Shown here piece by piece: positions 9,345 to 19,294 of a stretch of DNA of 64,000 nt. Source of the stretch: Vibrio renipiscarius (GTDB taxonomy: Bacteria; Pseudomonadota; Gammaproteobacteria; Enterobacterales; Vibrionaceae); assembly GCF_000827885.1 (NCBI RefSeq), contig NZ_JTKH01000009.1, positions 1 through 64,000 on the forward strand, written 5' to 3'. Positions within the stretch are counted from its first letter, which is position 1, and every line of letters starts with the position of its first letter. The notes beneath the pieces are model-generated. The model worked only from the letters and a program-made list of their open reading frames with translations. It did no database searches and had not been told where the DNA came from. A program made the position numbers and the translations under genes.

Positions 9345-9381
9345 TAAAAAAGAAAAGGCCATGCTAACAAGTAGCATGGCC
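9345..9381 (-). terminator. Terminator downstream of fis
   Basis: A 9-bp stem GGCCATGCT/AGCATGGCC with a 7-nt loop. On the minus strand it is followed by a long T-rich stretch, so it fits fis best. It also lies downstream of the convergent zntR. Confidence 0.85.
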
Positions 9382-9406
9382 TCTTAATCGCTAAACTAAT
9401 CAAAGA

Positions 9407-9703
9407 TTAGTTCATGCCGTATTTTTTCAGTTTCTTACGAAGAGTACCGCGGTTGATGCCCATCATAGTTGCTGCGCGAGTTTGGTTGCCGCGAGTGTAC
9501 TGCATGATGGTGTCTAGTAGTGGCTGTTCTACTTCAGCTAGAACTAATTCGTATAGTTCTGTAACTTCTTGGCCGTTTAATTGAGCAAGATAGTTTTTAA
9601 GAGACGCTTTAACAGAATCACGTAGTGGCTTTTGCGTGATTTGATCTTGTGAAGTTACTGTAGTTACTGTTAATGCTTCTGAAGTTAGATTTTGTTCGAA
9701 CAT
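9407..9703 (-). CDS. fis: Nucleoid-associated protein Fis
   Basis: A 98-aa DNA-bending protein that activates rrn/tRNA promoters and acts in recombination and replication. Length equals E. coli Fis. The C-terminal helix-turn-helix [20 protein letters not shown] is essentially invariant across the family. It is the last gene of the leftward operon, 23 bp after dusB, the same dusB-fis arrangement as in enteric bacteria. Confidence 0.98.
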   Translation of the reverse strand: MFEQNLTSEALTVTTVTSQDQITQKPLRDSVKASLKNYLAQLNGQEVTELYELVLAEVEQPLLDTIMQYTRGNQTRAATMMGINRGTLRKKLKKYGMN

Positions 9704-9726
9704 ATTCGGTCTAGCTCTTCTCGTAA

Positions 9727-10695
9727 TTATGGTGCAACGTTATCAAAATAACCTTCTAGTGCATCGATTTGCGCTGGAGCAATATCAATAGCATTGAAGG
9801 TACGGCGAAACTCGACAGCTTGTTCATGTTCTTTCAGGTACCAACCCACATGCTTACGAGCGATGCGAGGGCCTAAGTACTCTCCATAAAACTCATGTAG
9901 AGCATGCACATGACCAAGCAAAATGCCTTTTACTTCCGTAATTGGAAGCTGTGGCATCTCGGTGCCGTTTTCCAAATAGTGTTGGATTTCCTGGAAAATC
10001 CAAGGACGACCCTGGGCAGGGCGTCCAATCATCAAAGCGTCTGCGCCGGTATAATCCAGCACAAATTTCGCTTTCTCTGGGCTATCGATGTCACCGTTAG
10101 CGATAACCGGAATAGAGATTGCTTGTTTTACCGCTTTGATGCTGTCGTATTCGGCCTCTCCTTTGTACATACACGCTTTTGTTCTGCCATGCAGTGCAAG
10201 AGCTTGAATGCCGCAGTCTTCGGCTAATTTAGCGATGTAGACACAGTTTCTGTTTTCTGTGTCCCAGCCAGTACGGGTTTTCAACGTTACAGGTACGTCG
10301 ACCGCGCCTACTACCGCTTTCAGAATATCTTTAATGATCTCTGGATGCTGAAGTAGTGCAGAGCCGGCTAGCTTCTTATTCACTTTTTTTGCTGGGCAGC
10401 CCATATTGATATCGATGATTTGCGCACCGTTCTCAACACTGAATTGAGCTGCTTCAGCCATTAACTGGGGATCAGAGCCTGCGATTTGTACCGATCGAAT
10501 GCCCGATTCGCCTTCATGTACCATTCGCTGTTTTGATTTGGCCGTATTCCATAGCTTTGGATTAGAGGACATCATTTCACTGACAGCCATTCCCGCACCA
10601 TAGCGGAGACACAACTCACGAAAAGGTCTATCCGTAACGCCCGCCATAGGAGCGACGATTAGTTTGTTCTTGAGTTGATAATTACCTATTTTCAA
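9727..10695 (-). CDS. dusB: tRNA-dihydrouridine synthase B
   Basis: A 322-aa FMN enzyme that reduces uridine to dihydrouridine in tRNA D-loops. It has the N-terminal [20 protein letters not shown] and the catalytic Cys100 in [11 protein letters not shown] place the start at a TTG (10693-10695), which gives the family N-terminus and the usual length of about 321 residues. The alternative ATG at 10749 adds 18 residues not seen in relatives I recall. It precedes fis and follows prmA in a leftward operon; DusB expression is normally low relative to Fis. Confidence 0.9.
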   Translation of the reverse strand: MKIGNYQLKNKLIVAPMAGVTDRPFRELCLRYGAGMAVSEMMSSNPKLWNTAKSKQRMVHEGESGIRSVQIAGSDPQLMAEAAQFSVENGAQIIDINMGCPAKKVNKKLAGSALLQHPEIIKDILKAVVGAVDVPVTLKTRTGWDTENRNCVYIAKLAEDCGIQALALHGRTKACMYKGEAEYDSIKAVKQAISIPVIANGDIDSPEKAKFVLDYTGADALMIGRPAQGRPWIFQEIQHYLENGTEMPQLPITEVKGILLGHVHALHEFYGEYLGPRIARKHVGWYLKEHEQAVEFRRTFNAIDIAPAQIDALEGYFDNVAP

Positions 10696-10834
10696 AACAT
10701 CTTCACAGTTCTGTACCAGCAAGGGCGCGCATTTTACGCATTTTTTCACTGCGTGAAAAGACTATTATTTGAGCATTACCAAATTGTTTTGTTAATTCGT
10801 ATAAAATTCAAACAATTAAGGTTAAAAACCTTAT

Positions 10835-11722
10835 CTAGCCTTGCTTGCGACCAGAGATGCGACACCACTCTGTTTGGGCTTTTATTGGATCGATGTGAAG
10901 CTCGTCACGGTAATAGTTAGCCACATCTTCTGCTTGAGTGTCTAAAACACCGGACATCGCTAATAAGCCGTTTGGCTTAACCAGACCTTTAATGATTGGC
11001 GATAGCTCACGCAGTGGGGCAGCCAAAATGTTGGCAACAACAACGTCAGCAATCATGTTTTCAGGTTGATCTTGTGGAAGGTAGACATGCAGTTGGTCAG
11101 CAACGCCATTACGTTCGGCGTTGTCTTTAGATGCAACGAGAGCTTGAGGATCAATGTCGATCCCAATCACTTTTTCTGCGCCTAGTTTGATCGCTGCGAT
11201 CGCAAGGATGCCTGAACCACAACCGAAATCGATCACAGTTTTACCTGCAAGATCGATGCTTTCTAGCCACTCTAAGCAAAGCGCAGTCGTTGGGTGAGTT
11301 CCCGTGCCGAATGCAAGACCTGGATCAAGCAGAACGTTCACCGCTTCAGGATCTGGCACATCACGCCAGCTTGGGCAAATCCACAGACGTTCACCGAACT
11401 GCATTGGGTGGAAGTTATCCATCCATTCACGTTCCCAGTCTTTATCTTCAAGTTGTTCTACTTTGTGTGCAAAACCTTCAGCAAGCATGCCACTTGCTTT
11501 AATTTGACTCACAATAAATTGAGTGTCCGCTTCTGCGTCGTACAGTGCGAGGATATCAATATCACCCCATAAGCGAGTTTCGCCAGGAAGAGGTTCAAAG
11601 ATCGGCGTATCTTTCGCATCTAAGAAGGTAACAGATAGTGCGCCAGTCTCTTCCATAAGCATGTCGCTGACCATTTCGGCGTTTTCTTTGGTCGCATTGA
11701 GTTTGATTTGAATCCAAGGCAT
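10835..11722 (-). CDS. prmA: Ribosomal protein L11 methyltransferase
   Basis: A 295-aa SAM-dependent methyltransferase that trimethylates ribosomal protein L11. It has the substrate-recognition N-terminal domain followed by the SAM motif [20 protein letters not shown] (about 163-182), a linker [12 protein letters not shown] (135-146) and the VVANILA motif. Its substrate gene, rplK, lies far to the right in this window (51.9 kb). It is positioned between accC and dusB, in the same direction, as in other vibrios and enterics. Confidence 0.97.
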   Translation of the reverse strand: MPWIQIKLNATKENAEMVSDMLMEETGALSVTFLDAKDTPIFEPLPGETRLWGDIDILALYDAEADTQFIVSQIKASGMLAEGFAHKVEQLEDKDWEREWMDNFHPMQFGERLWICPSWRDVPDPEAVNVLLDPGLAFGTGTHPTTALCLEWLESIDLAGKTVIDFGCGSGILAIAAIKLGAEKVIGIDIDPQALVASKDNAERNGVADQLHVYLPQDQPENMIADVVVANILAAPLRELSPIIKGLVKPNGLLAMSGVLDTQAEDVANYYRDELHIDPIKAQTEWCRISGRKQG

Positions 11723-11784
11723 GAGTCGGTACTCTTAACGTGGGTGAATCGAATAATGGCGCAGAGTGTAGCAGCCAGAAATAG

Positions 11785-11809
11785 AAATGCCCACGTAATG
11801 TGGGCATTT
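11785..11809 (-). terminator. Hairpin after accC
   Basis: A perfect 10-bp stem AAATGCCCAC/GTGGGCATTT with a 5-nt loop in the accC-prmA gap. The minus-strand flank is moderately T-rich (TCTATTTC), so this may be a partial terminator. Confidence 0.65.
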
Positions 11810-11829
11810 TGCTCAATTTGGCGAACGAA

Positions 11830-13173
11830 TTATTGCAAGCCGAGCTTCTTCTCAAGGTAGTGGATGTTAGCGCCACCGTGTTGGAAGTTTTCGTCGTTCA
11901 TGATTGAGATTTGTAGCGGTACGTTGGTTTTAATGCCTTCAACGATCATCTCGCCAAGTGCATTTTTCATACGTGCAATCGCCACATCACGGTTTTCGCC
12001 ATACGTGATCAGCTTACCAATCATTGAATCGTAGTGAGGCGGCACTGTGTAGCCCGTGTAGATGTGAGATTCCCAACGAACACCCATACCGCCAGGCGCA
12101 TGGAAGCGCTCGATCTTACCTGGTGACGGTAGGAATCGCACTGGATCTTCTGCGTTGATACGGCATTCGATCGCGTGGCCACGGATCTTAATATCATCTT
12201 GAGTAAATGATAATGGTTGGCCAGCGGCAACACGAAGCTGCTCTTTGATCAAATCAACGCCAGTTACCATTTCAGTGACTGGGTGTTCTACTTGAATACG
12301 AGTATTCATTTCGATGAAGTAGAATTCGCCGTTTTCGTATAGGAATTCGAACGTACCTGCACCGCGGTAACCAATCTCAAGACAAGCGCGTGTACAACGC
12401 TCACCGATGTACTTACGCATTTCTTCAGTAATGCCTGGTGCTGGTGCTTCTTCCACCACTTTCTGGTGACGACGCTGCATAGAACAATCACGTTCACCTA
12501 GGTGGATTGCGCCGCCTTGGCCATCAGCAATGATCTGAACTTCAACGTGACGTGGGTTTTCTAGGAATTTCTCCATGTAAACCACATCATTGTTGAACGC
12601 CGCTTTTGCTTCTGCACGCGTCATCGCGATAGATTGTGCTAGTTCCGCTTCGCTACGAACCACACGCATACCACGACCGCCGCCGCCGCCAGACGCTTTG
12701 ATGATGACTGGGTAACCAATGCGTTTCGCGTGAGCTTTGTTCTTCACTTCATCGTTATCAAGTGGGCCATCAGAACCTGGAACACAAGGTACGCCCGCTT
12801 TTTTCATTGCGTTGATCGCTGACACCTTGTCACCCATCATGCGAATGGTATCCGCTTTAGGGCCAACGAAGATAAAGCCACTACGTTCAACTTGTTCTGC
12901 GAAGTCTGCGTTCTCAGAAAGGAAGCCGTACCCTGGGTGGATTGCTACAGCACCCGTCACTTCAGCCGCTGAAATGATGCGTGGGATATTTAGGTAGCTA
13001 TCAATACCGCGAGCAGGACCAATACAGATAGATTCATCTGCTAGCAAGACATGCTTAAGATCACGGTCAGCAGTAGAGTGTACCGCGACGGTTTTGATGC
13101 CGAGCTCTTTACATGCACGAAGGATGCGAAGTGCGATCTCGCCTCGGTTCGCGATGACTAATTTATCTAGCAT
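11830..13173 (-). CDS. accC: Acetyl-CoA carboxylase, biotin carboxylase subunit
   Basis: A 447-aa ATP-grasp enzyme that carboxylates biotin on AccB using bicarbonate and ATP, the first half-reaction of malonyl-CoA formation. It has the N-terminal [20 protein letters not shown], the glycine-rich ATP loop [11 protein letters not shown] (159-169) and [14 protein letters not shown]. Length agrees with E. coli (449). It is 14 bp downstream of accB, so the two are translationally close and co-transcribed. Confidence 0.98.
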   Translation of the reverse strand: MLDKLVIANRGEIALRILRACKELGIKTVAVHSTADRDLKHVLLADESICIGPARGIDSYLNIPRIISAAEVTGAVAIHPGYGFLSENADFAEQVERSGFIFVGPKADTIRMMGDKVSAINAMKKAGVPCVPGSDGPLDNDEVKNKAHAKRIGYPVIIKASGGGGGRGMRVVRSEAELAQSIAMTRAEAKAAFNNDVVYMEKFLENPRHVEVQIIADGQGGAIHLGERDCSMQRRHQKVVEEAPAPGITEEMRKYIGERCTRACLEIGYRGAGTFEFLYENGEFYFIEMNTRIQVEHPVTEMVTGVDLIKEQLRVAAGQPLSFTQDDIKIRGHAIECRINAEDPVRFLPSPGKIERFHAPGGMGVRWESHIYTGYTVPPHYDSMIGKLITYGENRDVAIARMKNALGEMIVEGIKTNVPLQISIMNDENFQHGGANIHYLEKKLGLQ

Positions 13174-13187
13174 AGCTTCAGCCTCGA

Positions 13188-13643
13188 TTATTCGATTACA
13201 ACTAGTGGCTGGTCAAATTCAACCGTTTGGCCGTCTTCAACTAGGATTGCCGTAATAACACCAGACTTGTCTGCTTCGATTTGGTTCATCATTTTCATCG
13301 CTTCAACGATACAAATCGTGTCGCCAGCGTTCACGCTTTGGCCTACTTCGATGAATGACTTAGATTCAGGGCTTGGTGAGCGGTAAAATGTACCAACCAT
13401 TGGCGAAAGAACTTGGTGACCTGCAGGGGCTGCCGGTGCTGCTACTTCTGCCACAGCAACCGGTGCTGCTACTGGTGCAGGCGCTGCTACTGGCGCAGGT
13501 GCTGCATAGTGGATTGGTGCGTGTACAGGTGCTGCGCCGTGGCGACTGATGCGTACTGACTCTTCACCTTCAGAGATTTCTAGTTCAGCAATACCAGACT
13601 CTTCAACTAGTTCAATCAGTTTCTTAATTTTACGGATATCCAT
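13188..13643 (-). CDS. accB: Biotin carboxyl carrier protein of acetyl-CoA carboxylase
   Basis: A 151-aa carrier. The N-terminal domain is followed by an Ala/Pro-rich flexible linker (about 44-75) and the C-terminal biotinyl domain with biotinylation site [12 protein letters not shown], Lys117. Works with AccC and with the AccAD transferase encoded elsewhere. In E. coli AccB represses its own operon; the sequence here does not show how that would work. Confidence 0.98.
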   Translation of the reverse strand: MDIRKIKKLIELVEESGIAELEISEGEESVRISRHGAAPVHAPIHYAAPAPVAAPAPVAAPVAVAEVAAPAAPAGHQVLSPMVGTFYRSPSPESKSFIEVGQSVNAGDTICIVEAMKMMNQIEADKSGVITAILVEDGQTVEFDQPLVVIE

Positions 13644-13702
13644 CTTTATCTTTCTCTTTATCTTGTGAGTAAGACAACCCGTTAGGGTCGCAGAGTGTTA
13701 GG

Positions 13703-14152
13703 TTACTTTGCCTGCAGGTGTTTAATCGCTGCCGACAGAGCGAATTCGTAGCCTTGTGCGCCTAAACCGCAAATTACCCCTTGTGCTTTATCGGACAAGT
13801 AAGAGTGATGGCGGAATGGTTCTCGAGCATGCACATTGGACAAATGTATTTCTATAAACGGGATCGAGACACCTAATAGTGCATCGCGCAATGCGACGCT
13901 AGTGTGCGTGAATGCCGCGGGATTAATCAGAATAAAATCCACGTGATTATAAGCGGCGTGGATCGCTTCGATTAACTCATACTCACGATTAGTTTGGAGA
14001 TGTTCAAACTCAATATCGGCTTGCTTAGCTTGCTCAGCCAAGGTCGTAACGATTTGCTCAAGTGTCTGTGAGCCATAGTGGCCAGGCTCGCGCAACCCCA
14101 AAAGGTTAAGGTTTGGGCCATTCAGAAGTAGAATACGTGACTTTGCTGACAT
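13703..14152 (-). CDS. aroQ: 3-dehydroquinate dehydratase, type II
   Basis: A 149-aa type II dehydroquinase of the shikimate pathway (3-dehydroquinate to 3-dehydroshikimate), normally a dodecamer. Signature residues are in [20 protein letters not shown], the catalytic Tyr region, and [13 protein letters not shown]. Length matches the family (about 150). It is the first gene of the leftward aroQ-accB-accC block, 59 bp upstream of accB. Confidence 0.97.
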   Translation of the reverse strand: MSAKSRILLLNGPNLNLLGLREPGHYGSQTLEQIVTTLAEQAKQADIEFEHLQTNREYELIEAIHAAYNHVDFILINPAAFTHTSVALRDALLGVSIPFIEIHLSNVHAREPFRHHSYLSDKAQGVICGLGAQGYEFALSAAIKHLQAK

Positions 14153-14262
14153 TGTGCTGACATCTTCCTTTATCGTGAGTGGAAATTACATATTCCTAAA
14201 TATACGATAAATCATCACGACTTTTCATTATCAATCGTGCGATTTTTAAAAAATCGTCAAAG

Positions 14263-14268
14263 ATTATA
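14263..14268 (-). promoter_or_regulatory. Candidate -10 element for the aroQ-accBC operon
   Basis: Minus-strand TATAAT lies about 110 bp upstream of aroQ. A -35 near TTGCTG would be at a non-optimal 19-bp spacing. An adjacent near-palindrome CGATTTTTAAAAAATCG (14240-14256) lies just downstream. Weak evidence. Confidence 0.35.
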
Positions 14269-14395
14269 GCTAATTCACAGCAATTAGCAGCAATTTACTG
14301 GTCTAATCACTCATGTTCAGCTTTTGAAACTGCAACTGAGGTAACAGAAATGCGGTGTTGATAAGTAAAGATGGGCGTGATTAATGAGAGCCAGA

Positions 14396-14427
14396 CAAAA
14401 AAAGAACCGCCTAAATAGGCGGTTCTT
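14396..14427 (-). terminator. Rho-independent terminator of acs
   Basis: An 11-bp stem AAGAACCGCCT/AGGCGGTTCTT with an AAAT loop, followed on the minus strand by a T run. It lies 17 bp after the acs stop. Confidence 0.93.
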
Positions 14428-14443
14428 GATGATGTTTTGAGGA

Positions 14444-16396
14444 TTAAGCGAGTTCGGCTTTTTCTGCGATAAGTTTTTCTACTACGCCTGGATCGGCGAG
14501 AGTTGAAGTGTCCCCGAGATTACTGGTATCGCCAGCGGCAATTTTACGCAGAATTCGACGCATGATCTTACCTGAACGCGTTTTTGGTAATGAGTCGGTC
14601 CAGTGCAGTACATCCGGTGTCGCAATTGGGCCAATCTCTTTGCGTACCCAGTCTTTTACTTCTTTATGTAACTCTGCTGATGGGTATTCACCATCATTGA
14701 GGGTGATGTAAGCGTAAATCGCTTGGCCTTTGATGTCGTGTGGAATACCGACAATCGCGGCTTCGGCAATCTTATGATGCGCCACTAATGCTGATTCAAC
14801 TTCCGCAGTCCCCATGCGGTGGCCAGATACATTGAGTACGTCATCAACACGACCGGTGATCCAGTAGTAACCATCTTCGTCACGGCGAGCGCCGTCACTG
14901 GTGAAGTACATGCCTTTGAAGGTTGAGAAGTAGGTTTGCTCAAATCGTTCATGATCACCATAAACGGTCCGCATTTGACCAGGCCATGAGTCGAGAATAA
15001 CCAGGTTACCTTCTGCAGCCGTTTCTTCAATGATGTTCCCCATGTTATCAACCAGCGCAGGTTGTACACCAAAGAACGGTAAGGTTGCAGAACCCGGTTT
15101 GAGATCGGTCGCGCCAGGTAGTGGGGCAATCAGAATGCCGCCCGTTTCGGTTTGCCACCAAGTATCAACAATCGGTGAGCTTTCGTTGCCGATGGTCTTG
15201 TAGTACCACTCCCATGCTTCTGGGTTGATCGGCTCACCCACCGAACCCATGATGCGCAGACTTGAGCGAGATGTACCATCAACCGCTTCGGTGCCTTTCG
15301 CCATCAGAGCACGAATAGCAGTTGGTGCAGTATACAGAATATTGACTTGGTGCTTATCGACCACTTCACTCATTCGATTGGTTTTCGGGTAGTTTGGTAC
15401 GCCTTCAAATAGAATGGTTTTTGCACCGTTAGCCAGTGGCCCATAAATCAGGTAGGTATGGCCGGTAATCCAGCCTACATCGGCGGTACACCAGAAGGTT
15501 TCGCCTTCTTGGTAGTCAAACACGTATTTAAACGTCATGGTGGCGTAAACAAGATAGCCACCAGTGGTGTGCAGTACGCCTTTTGGTTTGCCGGTCGATC
15601 CTGACGTGTAAAGAATAAACAGTGGATCTTCGGCTTTCATCTCTTCTGGTGGACAATGCTCTGGAACATTCGCTGTCGCTTCGTGCCACCAAACATCGCG
15701 ATGTTCATGCCAATCGACATCACCGCCTGTGCGTTGAAATACGATGACTTTTGAAATGGTTTTGACGTCTGGGTTCGTGAGAGCTTCATCGACATTTTTC
15801 TTCAATGGTACTGCTCGGCCGCCACGCACGCCTTCATCTGCCGTGATCACGATTTTTGCATCGGAATCAATAATTCGTCCAGAAAGTGCTTCAGGTGAAA
15901 ACCCCCCGAAGACCACGGTATGCACCGCCCCGATACGAGTACACGCTAACATTGCCACTGCCGCTTCTGGCACCATTGGCATGTAAAGACAAACCACGTC
16001 ACCTTTACGTACACCTTGTTCTTTCAGGGCATTCGAAAATTGGCACACTTCTTTGTACAGCTGGTTAAAGGTTAGCGTTTTATCGTCGGCAGGATCATCG
16101 CCTTCCCAGATAATCGCGACTTCATCGCCGCGCTTGGCGAGATGACGGTCAATACAGTTAGCAGAAACGTTGAGCGTGCCATCTTCAAACCAACGAATAT
16201 CGACATGTCCGGTGTCAAACGAAGTGCTTTTTACTTGGGTGAATGGTTTGATCCAATCTACGATTTTGCCGTGTTCGCCCCAAAAACCTTCAGGATCAGA
16301 AACAGACTGTTGGTACATGGCCAAGTAGGTCTCTTTATCCGCATGTGTATTCGCTTTGATATTTTCTTTGACCGGATAAATGTGGGCTTCACTCAT
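14444..16396 (-). CDS. acs: Acetyl-CoA synthetase
   Basis: A 650-aa AMP-forming enzyme that converts acetate, ATP and CoA to acetyl-CoA, the high-affinity acetate scavenging route. It has the adenylation motif [19 protein letters not shown] and the C-terminal [15 protein letters not shown], whose Lys610 corresponds to the lysine acetylated in Salmonella Acs. Length matches the family (652). In vibrios acs is the main target of the CrbS/CrbR two-component system; crbS and crbR are both encoded nearby (20.6 and 28.4 kb). Confidence 0.98.
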   Translation of the reverse strand: MSEAHIYPVKENIKANTHADKETYLAMYQQSVSDPEGFWGEHGKIVDWIKPFTQVKSTSFDTGHVDIRWFEDGTLNVSANCIDRHLAKRGDEVAIIWEGDDPADDKTLTFNQLYKEVCQFSNALKEQGVRKGDVVCLYMPMVPEAAVAMLACTRIGAVHTVVFGGFSPEALSGRIIDSDAKIVITADEGVRGGRAVPLKKNVDEALTNPDVKTISKVIVFQRTGGDVDWHEHRDVWWHEATANVPEHCPPEEMKAEDPLFILYTSGSTGKPKGVLHTTGGYLVYATMTFKYVFDYQEGETFWCTADVGWITGHTYLIYGPLANGAKTILFEGVPNYPKTNRMSEVVDKHQVNILYTAPTAIRALMAKGTEAVDGTSRSSLRIMGSVGEPINPEAWEWYYKTIGNESSPIVDTWWQTETGGILIAPLPGATDLKPGSATLPFFGVQPALVDNMGNIIEETAAEGNLVILDSWPGQMRTVYGDHERFEQTYFSTFKGMYFTSDGARRDEDGYYWITGRVDDVLNVSGHRMGTAEVESALVAHHKIAEAAIVGIPHDIKGQAIYAYITLNDGEYPSAELHKEVKDWVRKEIGPIATPDVLHWTDSLPKTRSGKIMRRILRKIAAGDTSNLGDTSTLADPGVVEKLIAEKAELA

Positions 16397-16600
16397 TGTT
16401 TCTCTCCTTGTAAATTCCTATGCTTCCTTTGACCTTTCTAGGGTGACGGTCAGAGGTTACATCCCTATTTCGTCGTCACGATGGCAACGAGCCCAATCGG
16501 ATAACGAATAGCAATGTCCTAACTTTCAATCACAACGGCTATTTCCACAATTAGACTTTAGGATTAGGGGGAAGAGATAAAGGGGATGGGGCTGGGAAGA

Positions 16601-16622
16601 AGATGCGGGATGTACCGCATCT
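16601..16622 (-). terminator. Hairpin downstream of the exonuclease gene
   Basis: A perfect 8-bp stem AGATGCGG/CCGCATCT with a 6-nt loop, just after the exonuclease stop. The minus-strand flank is TCTTCTTCCC rather than a clean T run. Weak terminator. The rest of the 233-bp gap upstream of acs shows no site I can name. Confidence 0.45.
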
Positions 16623-16629
16623 ATAGTGG

Positions 16630-17262
16630 TTATGATTGATAAGGAAAGTTTAGACTGGGCAGATCGCCTCTGGTTAAGCGCACAAACACGAGGGCAGCAG
16701 AAATGGCATCTTGCAAAGCATCATGCTTGTCTTGCATTGGAAGATCGAGGTGCTTACAAATTGCATCTAAACTTAAGTCGAAGTAGGCATTCGGTAAATG
16801 CTGCTCCAATTTGTCATGGTAGATCTGGCTCACTTCAATTAAGGGATTGGGCAGAGGAAATCCGAGCTGCTTACGGCAGGCGATATCGAGAATTTTTTTG
16901 TCGTAACGGATGTGATAGCCCACTAATGGCCGGTTGCCGATAAATTCCAGTAATTGGAGTAGGGCCTGCTTTTCATCCAGACCCCCTTCAAGATCTTGAT
17001 GGCGCATTCGGTGAATGCGCACGGAACTCGAATCCAGCGATTGTGGTGCTCGCAAGCGGACTTCAAAAGGTTGGCTGGTGATAATTCGATTGCCAATGAT
17101 CTTAGTCGCCGCGATCGTAACCAGTTCTGCTCGCTTGGGATCAAGGCTGGTGGTTTCACAATCAAGTGAGACATATTCTCCTTTTTCCAAAGCACCAAAG
17201 TAGTGTTGGAAAGGGGAGTCTTTCAATTTGTAGTGCCAATAGCGGCGCAGTAACCCGTTCAT
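16630..17262 (-). CDS. DEDDh 3'-5' exonuclease (DnaQ-like)
   Basis: A 210-aa member of the DnaQ/epsilon exonuclease superfamily. Catalytic residues are visible: Asp34 and Glu36 in YVSLDCETTS, Asp120 in GYHIRYDKK, and His179 with Asp184 in KHDALQDAI, the DEDDh pattern. The ATG at 17262 follows AAGGAGAG at good spacing; an upstream start would overlap the preceding gene. It begins 10 bp after the cNMP/CBS/DUF294 gene, so the two are an operon. The in vivo substrate is unknown; it is not the true Pol III epsilon subunit. Confidence 0.87.
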   Translation of the reverse strand: MNGLLRRYWHYKLKDSPFQHYFGALEKGEYVSLDCETTSLDPKRAELVTIAATKIIGNRIITSQPFEVRLRAPQSLDSSSVRIHRMRHQDLEGGLDEKQALLQLLEFIGNRPLVGYHIRYDKKILDIACRKQLGFPLPNPLIEVSQIYHDKLEQHLPNAYFDLSLDAICKHLDLPMQDKHDALQDAISAALVFVRLTRGDLPSLNFPYQS

Positions 17263-17272
17263 CGCGCTCTCC

Positions 17273-19099
17273 TTAATCCCTAATCTGATAATGATAACCA
17301 AGGAATTGTTTAAACTTTTTCACCACATGGAAGCTGTGGCGCAGTAAATCTCGTTCACTACGCTCGAGTTGTTTGAGGTCGAGTCGGTTATGGCTGTGCT
17401 GGTTGTCTAGTTGTTGGTTGAGACGCAGTTTAAAAAACAGTTTGAGCGCTTCCGTGAGATTGTCGGCAGTGTCGGGTTCCAGAATGTTTTTCTTTGCTAA
17501 TGCTTCGATGCGAGCAAAGGTGTTCTTATCGGTAATGTGGTATTCGAGCGATAAGGTGCGAATGCCATGGACGATTGGAAAGATACCGCCACTTTTGACG
17601 TCGAGCCCTTGTTTGTCGTTTTTGACGTTACCAAATAAGGTCAGTGGCAATGAAAATTGTAAGGCTGGACGCGTAAAGTCTTGCAGGGTGAGCATGTTGT
17701 TGACCATGATTTGATGTAAGTGGTCACTTATCGGCCCAAGCAGGTCTTTGTTGCCGCCCACAGCATGAGCGTCGGCCATAATGGCGAGCTTCATCACCTG
17801 TGCTGCACTGGCGGCTTTTGACCAAGAAGAGAGGGTTTGCTTCCATTCAGTTTGGCTTTTTACCCAATCCGGATTATTCACCATGACGTTGCCTGGACAG
17901 AGTGGGTAGCCTAACCGCTGCAGTGTGTGAGTGAGCTTGTTCATGATGACATTGCATTGTGGCCATTCGAGTCCATCCCTCAGGATCAGTGCGTTATCTT
18001 GATCGGTTTTCACTACCTGCTCACCACGCCCTTCTGATCCTAGAACGATTAAGCAGCAATGATCATGCAGTGCTGGTGGGATGGTCAGCTCAAAAGCTTT
18101 TTCAATGATTTGTTCATTGATCGCAGAGATCAGTTCCATGATAAATCGCGTGCGAATCCCATGGCTTAAAAGGCTCTCGACCAACTGACGTTGGCGATTA
18201 GAGGCGACCGCAAGTTCTTCCACACTATTTGCCCTTGCAATCGTCAGTGTTAATACGTGGGAGTGAGTCGAAAATGCGCTGAGGATCTCAATCATATCGA
18301 GCATGCCAATGGGGCGCTGGCCGTCCCACACCATCAAGCGCTTTAAGCGATGGCGGGTCATCGTCATCATGGCATTAAATAAGTAATCATGTTCATCGAC
18401 GTGAAGGACTGGATAAGTCGCAATGTTACCGACCGGTGTATCGAGCGGTAAGCGATCGATCATGACCGCATGCAGCATATTGGTTCGAGTGATGATGCCA
18501 TAAGGCATGTCTGGCTTGGTATTGGCAAGGCGTTGATCATCATCGGAAAGGGTAATTAGCGCAGCATCGAGAGCGTTTGATTTGAGAATTTCCGTGACTT
18601 TATCGATCGGTAAATCATGCGATAAGATCATTGGCGGGTGATAAATGTCGCTATCGACTTTCGTTAGGATAAATTCGGCGAGGTTTTTTTGCTGCTGAGC
18701 GGCGTCTAACAAGGCTTGGCGTTTGGCGAGATTATTATCGAAATAGGCCGCGAATTGTCCATTGTTCTCGTATAAATCTAGAAATACGGACTTGGGCAAT
18801 AAATAACAAAGAGTATCTTCGAGTGCGAAATAATGGTGGCGGATTTTATTGTCTAGTAATGCCCTCACATCAAAGAGATCATCGTTAGCATAATGTGCAA
18901 AGATGGTGCGGTCTTCTGCTGATTGTTCTTCAACTGCGCCCTTGATGACAATGTGTAGGTGGGTGCATTGATGGCCACTTTGTAAGATGATCTCGCGCGC
19001 TCTGAAATAGGCAACGTCAAGCGAGGCGCGTAACGTTTTTTGCTGAACGGCGGTTAGCCGATCAAACGGAGGCGATTGCATATTGAATTTCTCAGGCAT
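17273..19099 (-). CDS. Cyclic-nucleotide-binding / CBS / DUF294 nucleotidyltransferase-like protein
   Basis: A 608-aa cytosolic signalling-type protein. In order: an N-terminal cNMP-binding-like domain (about 15-130), a CBS pair (about 150-275), a DUF294 nucleotidyltransferase-like domain with GSEGRGE (354-360) and Asp366/Asp368, resembling the GlnD catalytic motif, and a C-terminal helical DUF294_C domain. The start at MPEKFNMQ follows GGAAGG; an upstream in-frame start at 19159 would add 20 unlike residues. It is coupled to the exonuclease gene and lies next to acs. The nucleotidyl substrate and target are unknown. Confidence 0.83.
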   Translation of the reverse strand: MPEKFNMQSPPFDRLTAVQQKTLRASLDVAYFRAREIILQSGHQCTHLHIVIKGAVEEQSAEDRTIFAHYANDDLFDVRALLDNKIRHHYFALEDTLCYLLPKSVFLDLYENNGQFAAYFDNNLAKRQALLDAAQQQKNLAEFILTKVDSDIYHPPMILSHDLPIDKVTEILKSNALDAALITLSDDDQRLANTKPDMPYGIITRTNMLHAVMIDRLPLDTPVGNIATYPVLHVDEHDYLFNAMMTMTRHRLKRLMVWDGQRPIGMLDMIEILSAFSTHSHVLTLTIARANSVEELAVASNRQRQLVESLLSHGIRTRFIMELISAINEQIIEKAFELTIPPALHDHCCLIVLGSEGRGEQVVKTDQDNALILRDGLEWPQCNVIMNKLTHTLQRLGYPLCPGNVMVNNPDWVKSQTEWKQTLSSWSKAASAAQVMKLAIMADAHAVGGNKDLLGPISDHLHQIMVNNMLTLQDFTRPALQFSLPLTLFGNVKNDKQGLDVKSGGIFPIVHGIRTLSLEYHITDKNTFARIEALAKKNILEPDTADNLTEALKLFFKLRLNQQLDNQHSHNRLDLKQLERSERDLLRHSFHVVKKFKQFLGYHYQIRD

Positions 19100-19294
19100 G
19101 AGATACCTTCCAATGACAATAGAAGAAGTCTTTAGTGTGACAAGTTTCACCATTTTCACCAGACGACTTTGGTCGAAGCGCTATTCTCTCCGCACGATCA
19201 ATGCGGAAAAAGGTGAAAAGATAATCTTCCCTTTTTATTCCCCGGTGCTCATTGGATAATGGCAATAGATCCTATTGTTATTTTTGAGGTTTTC

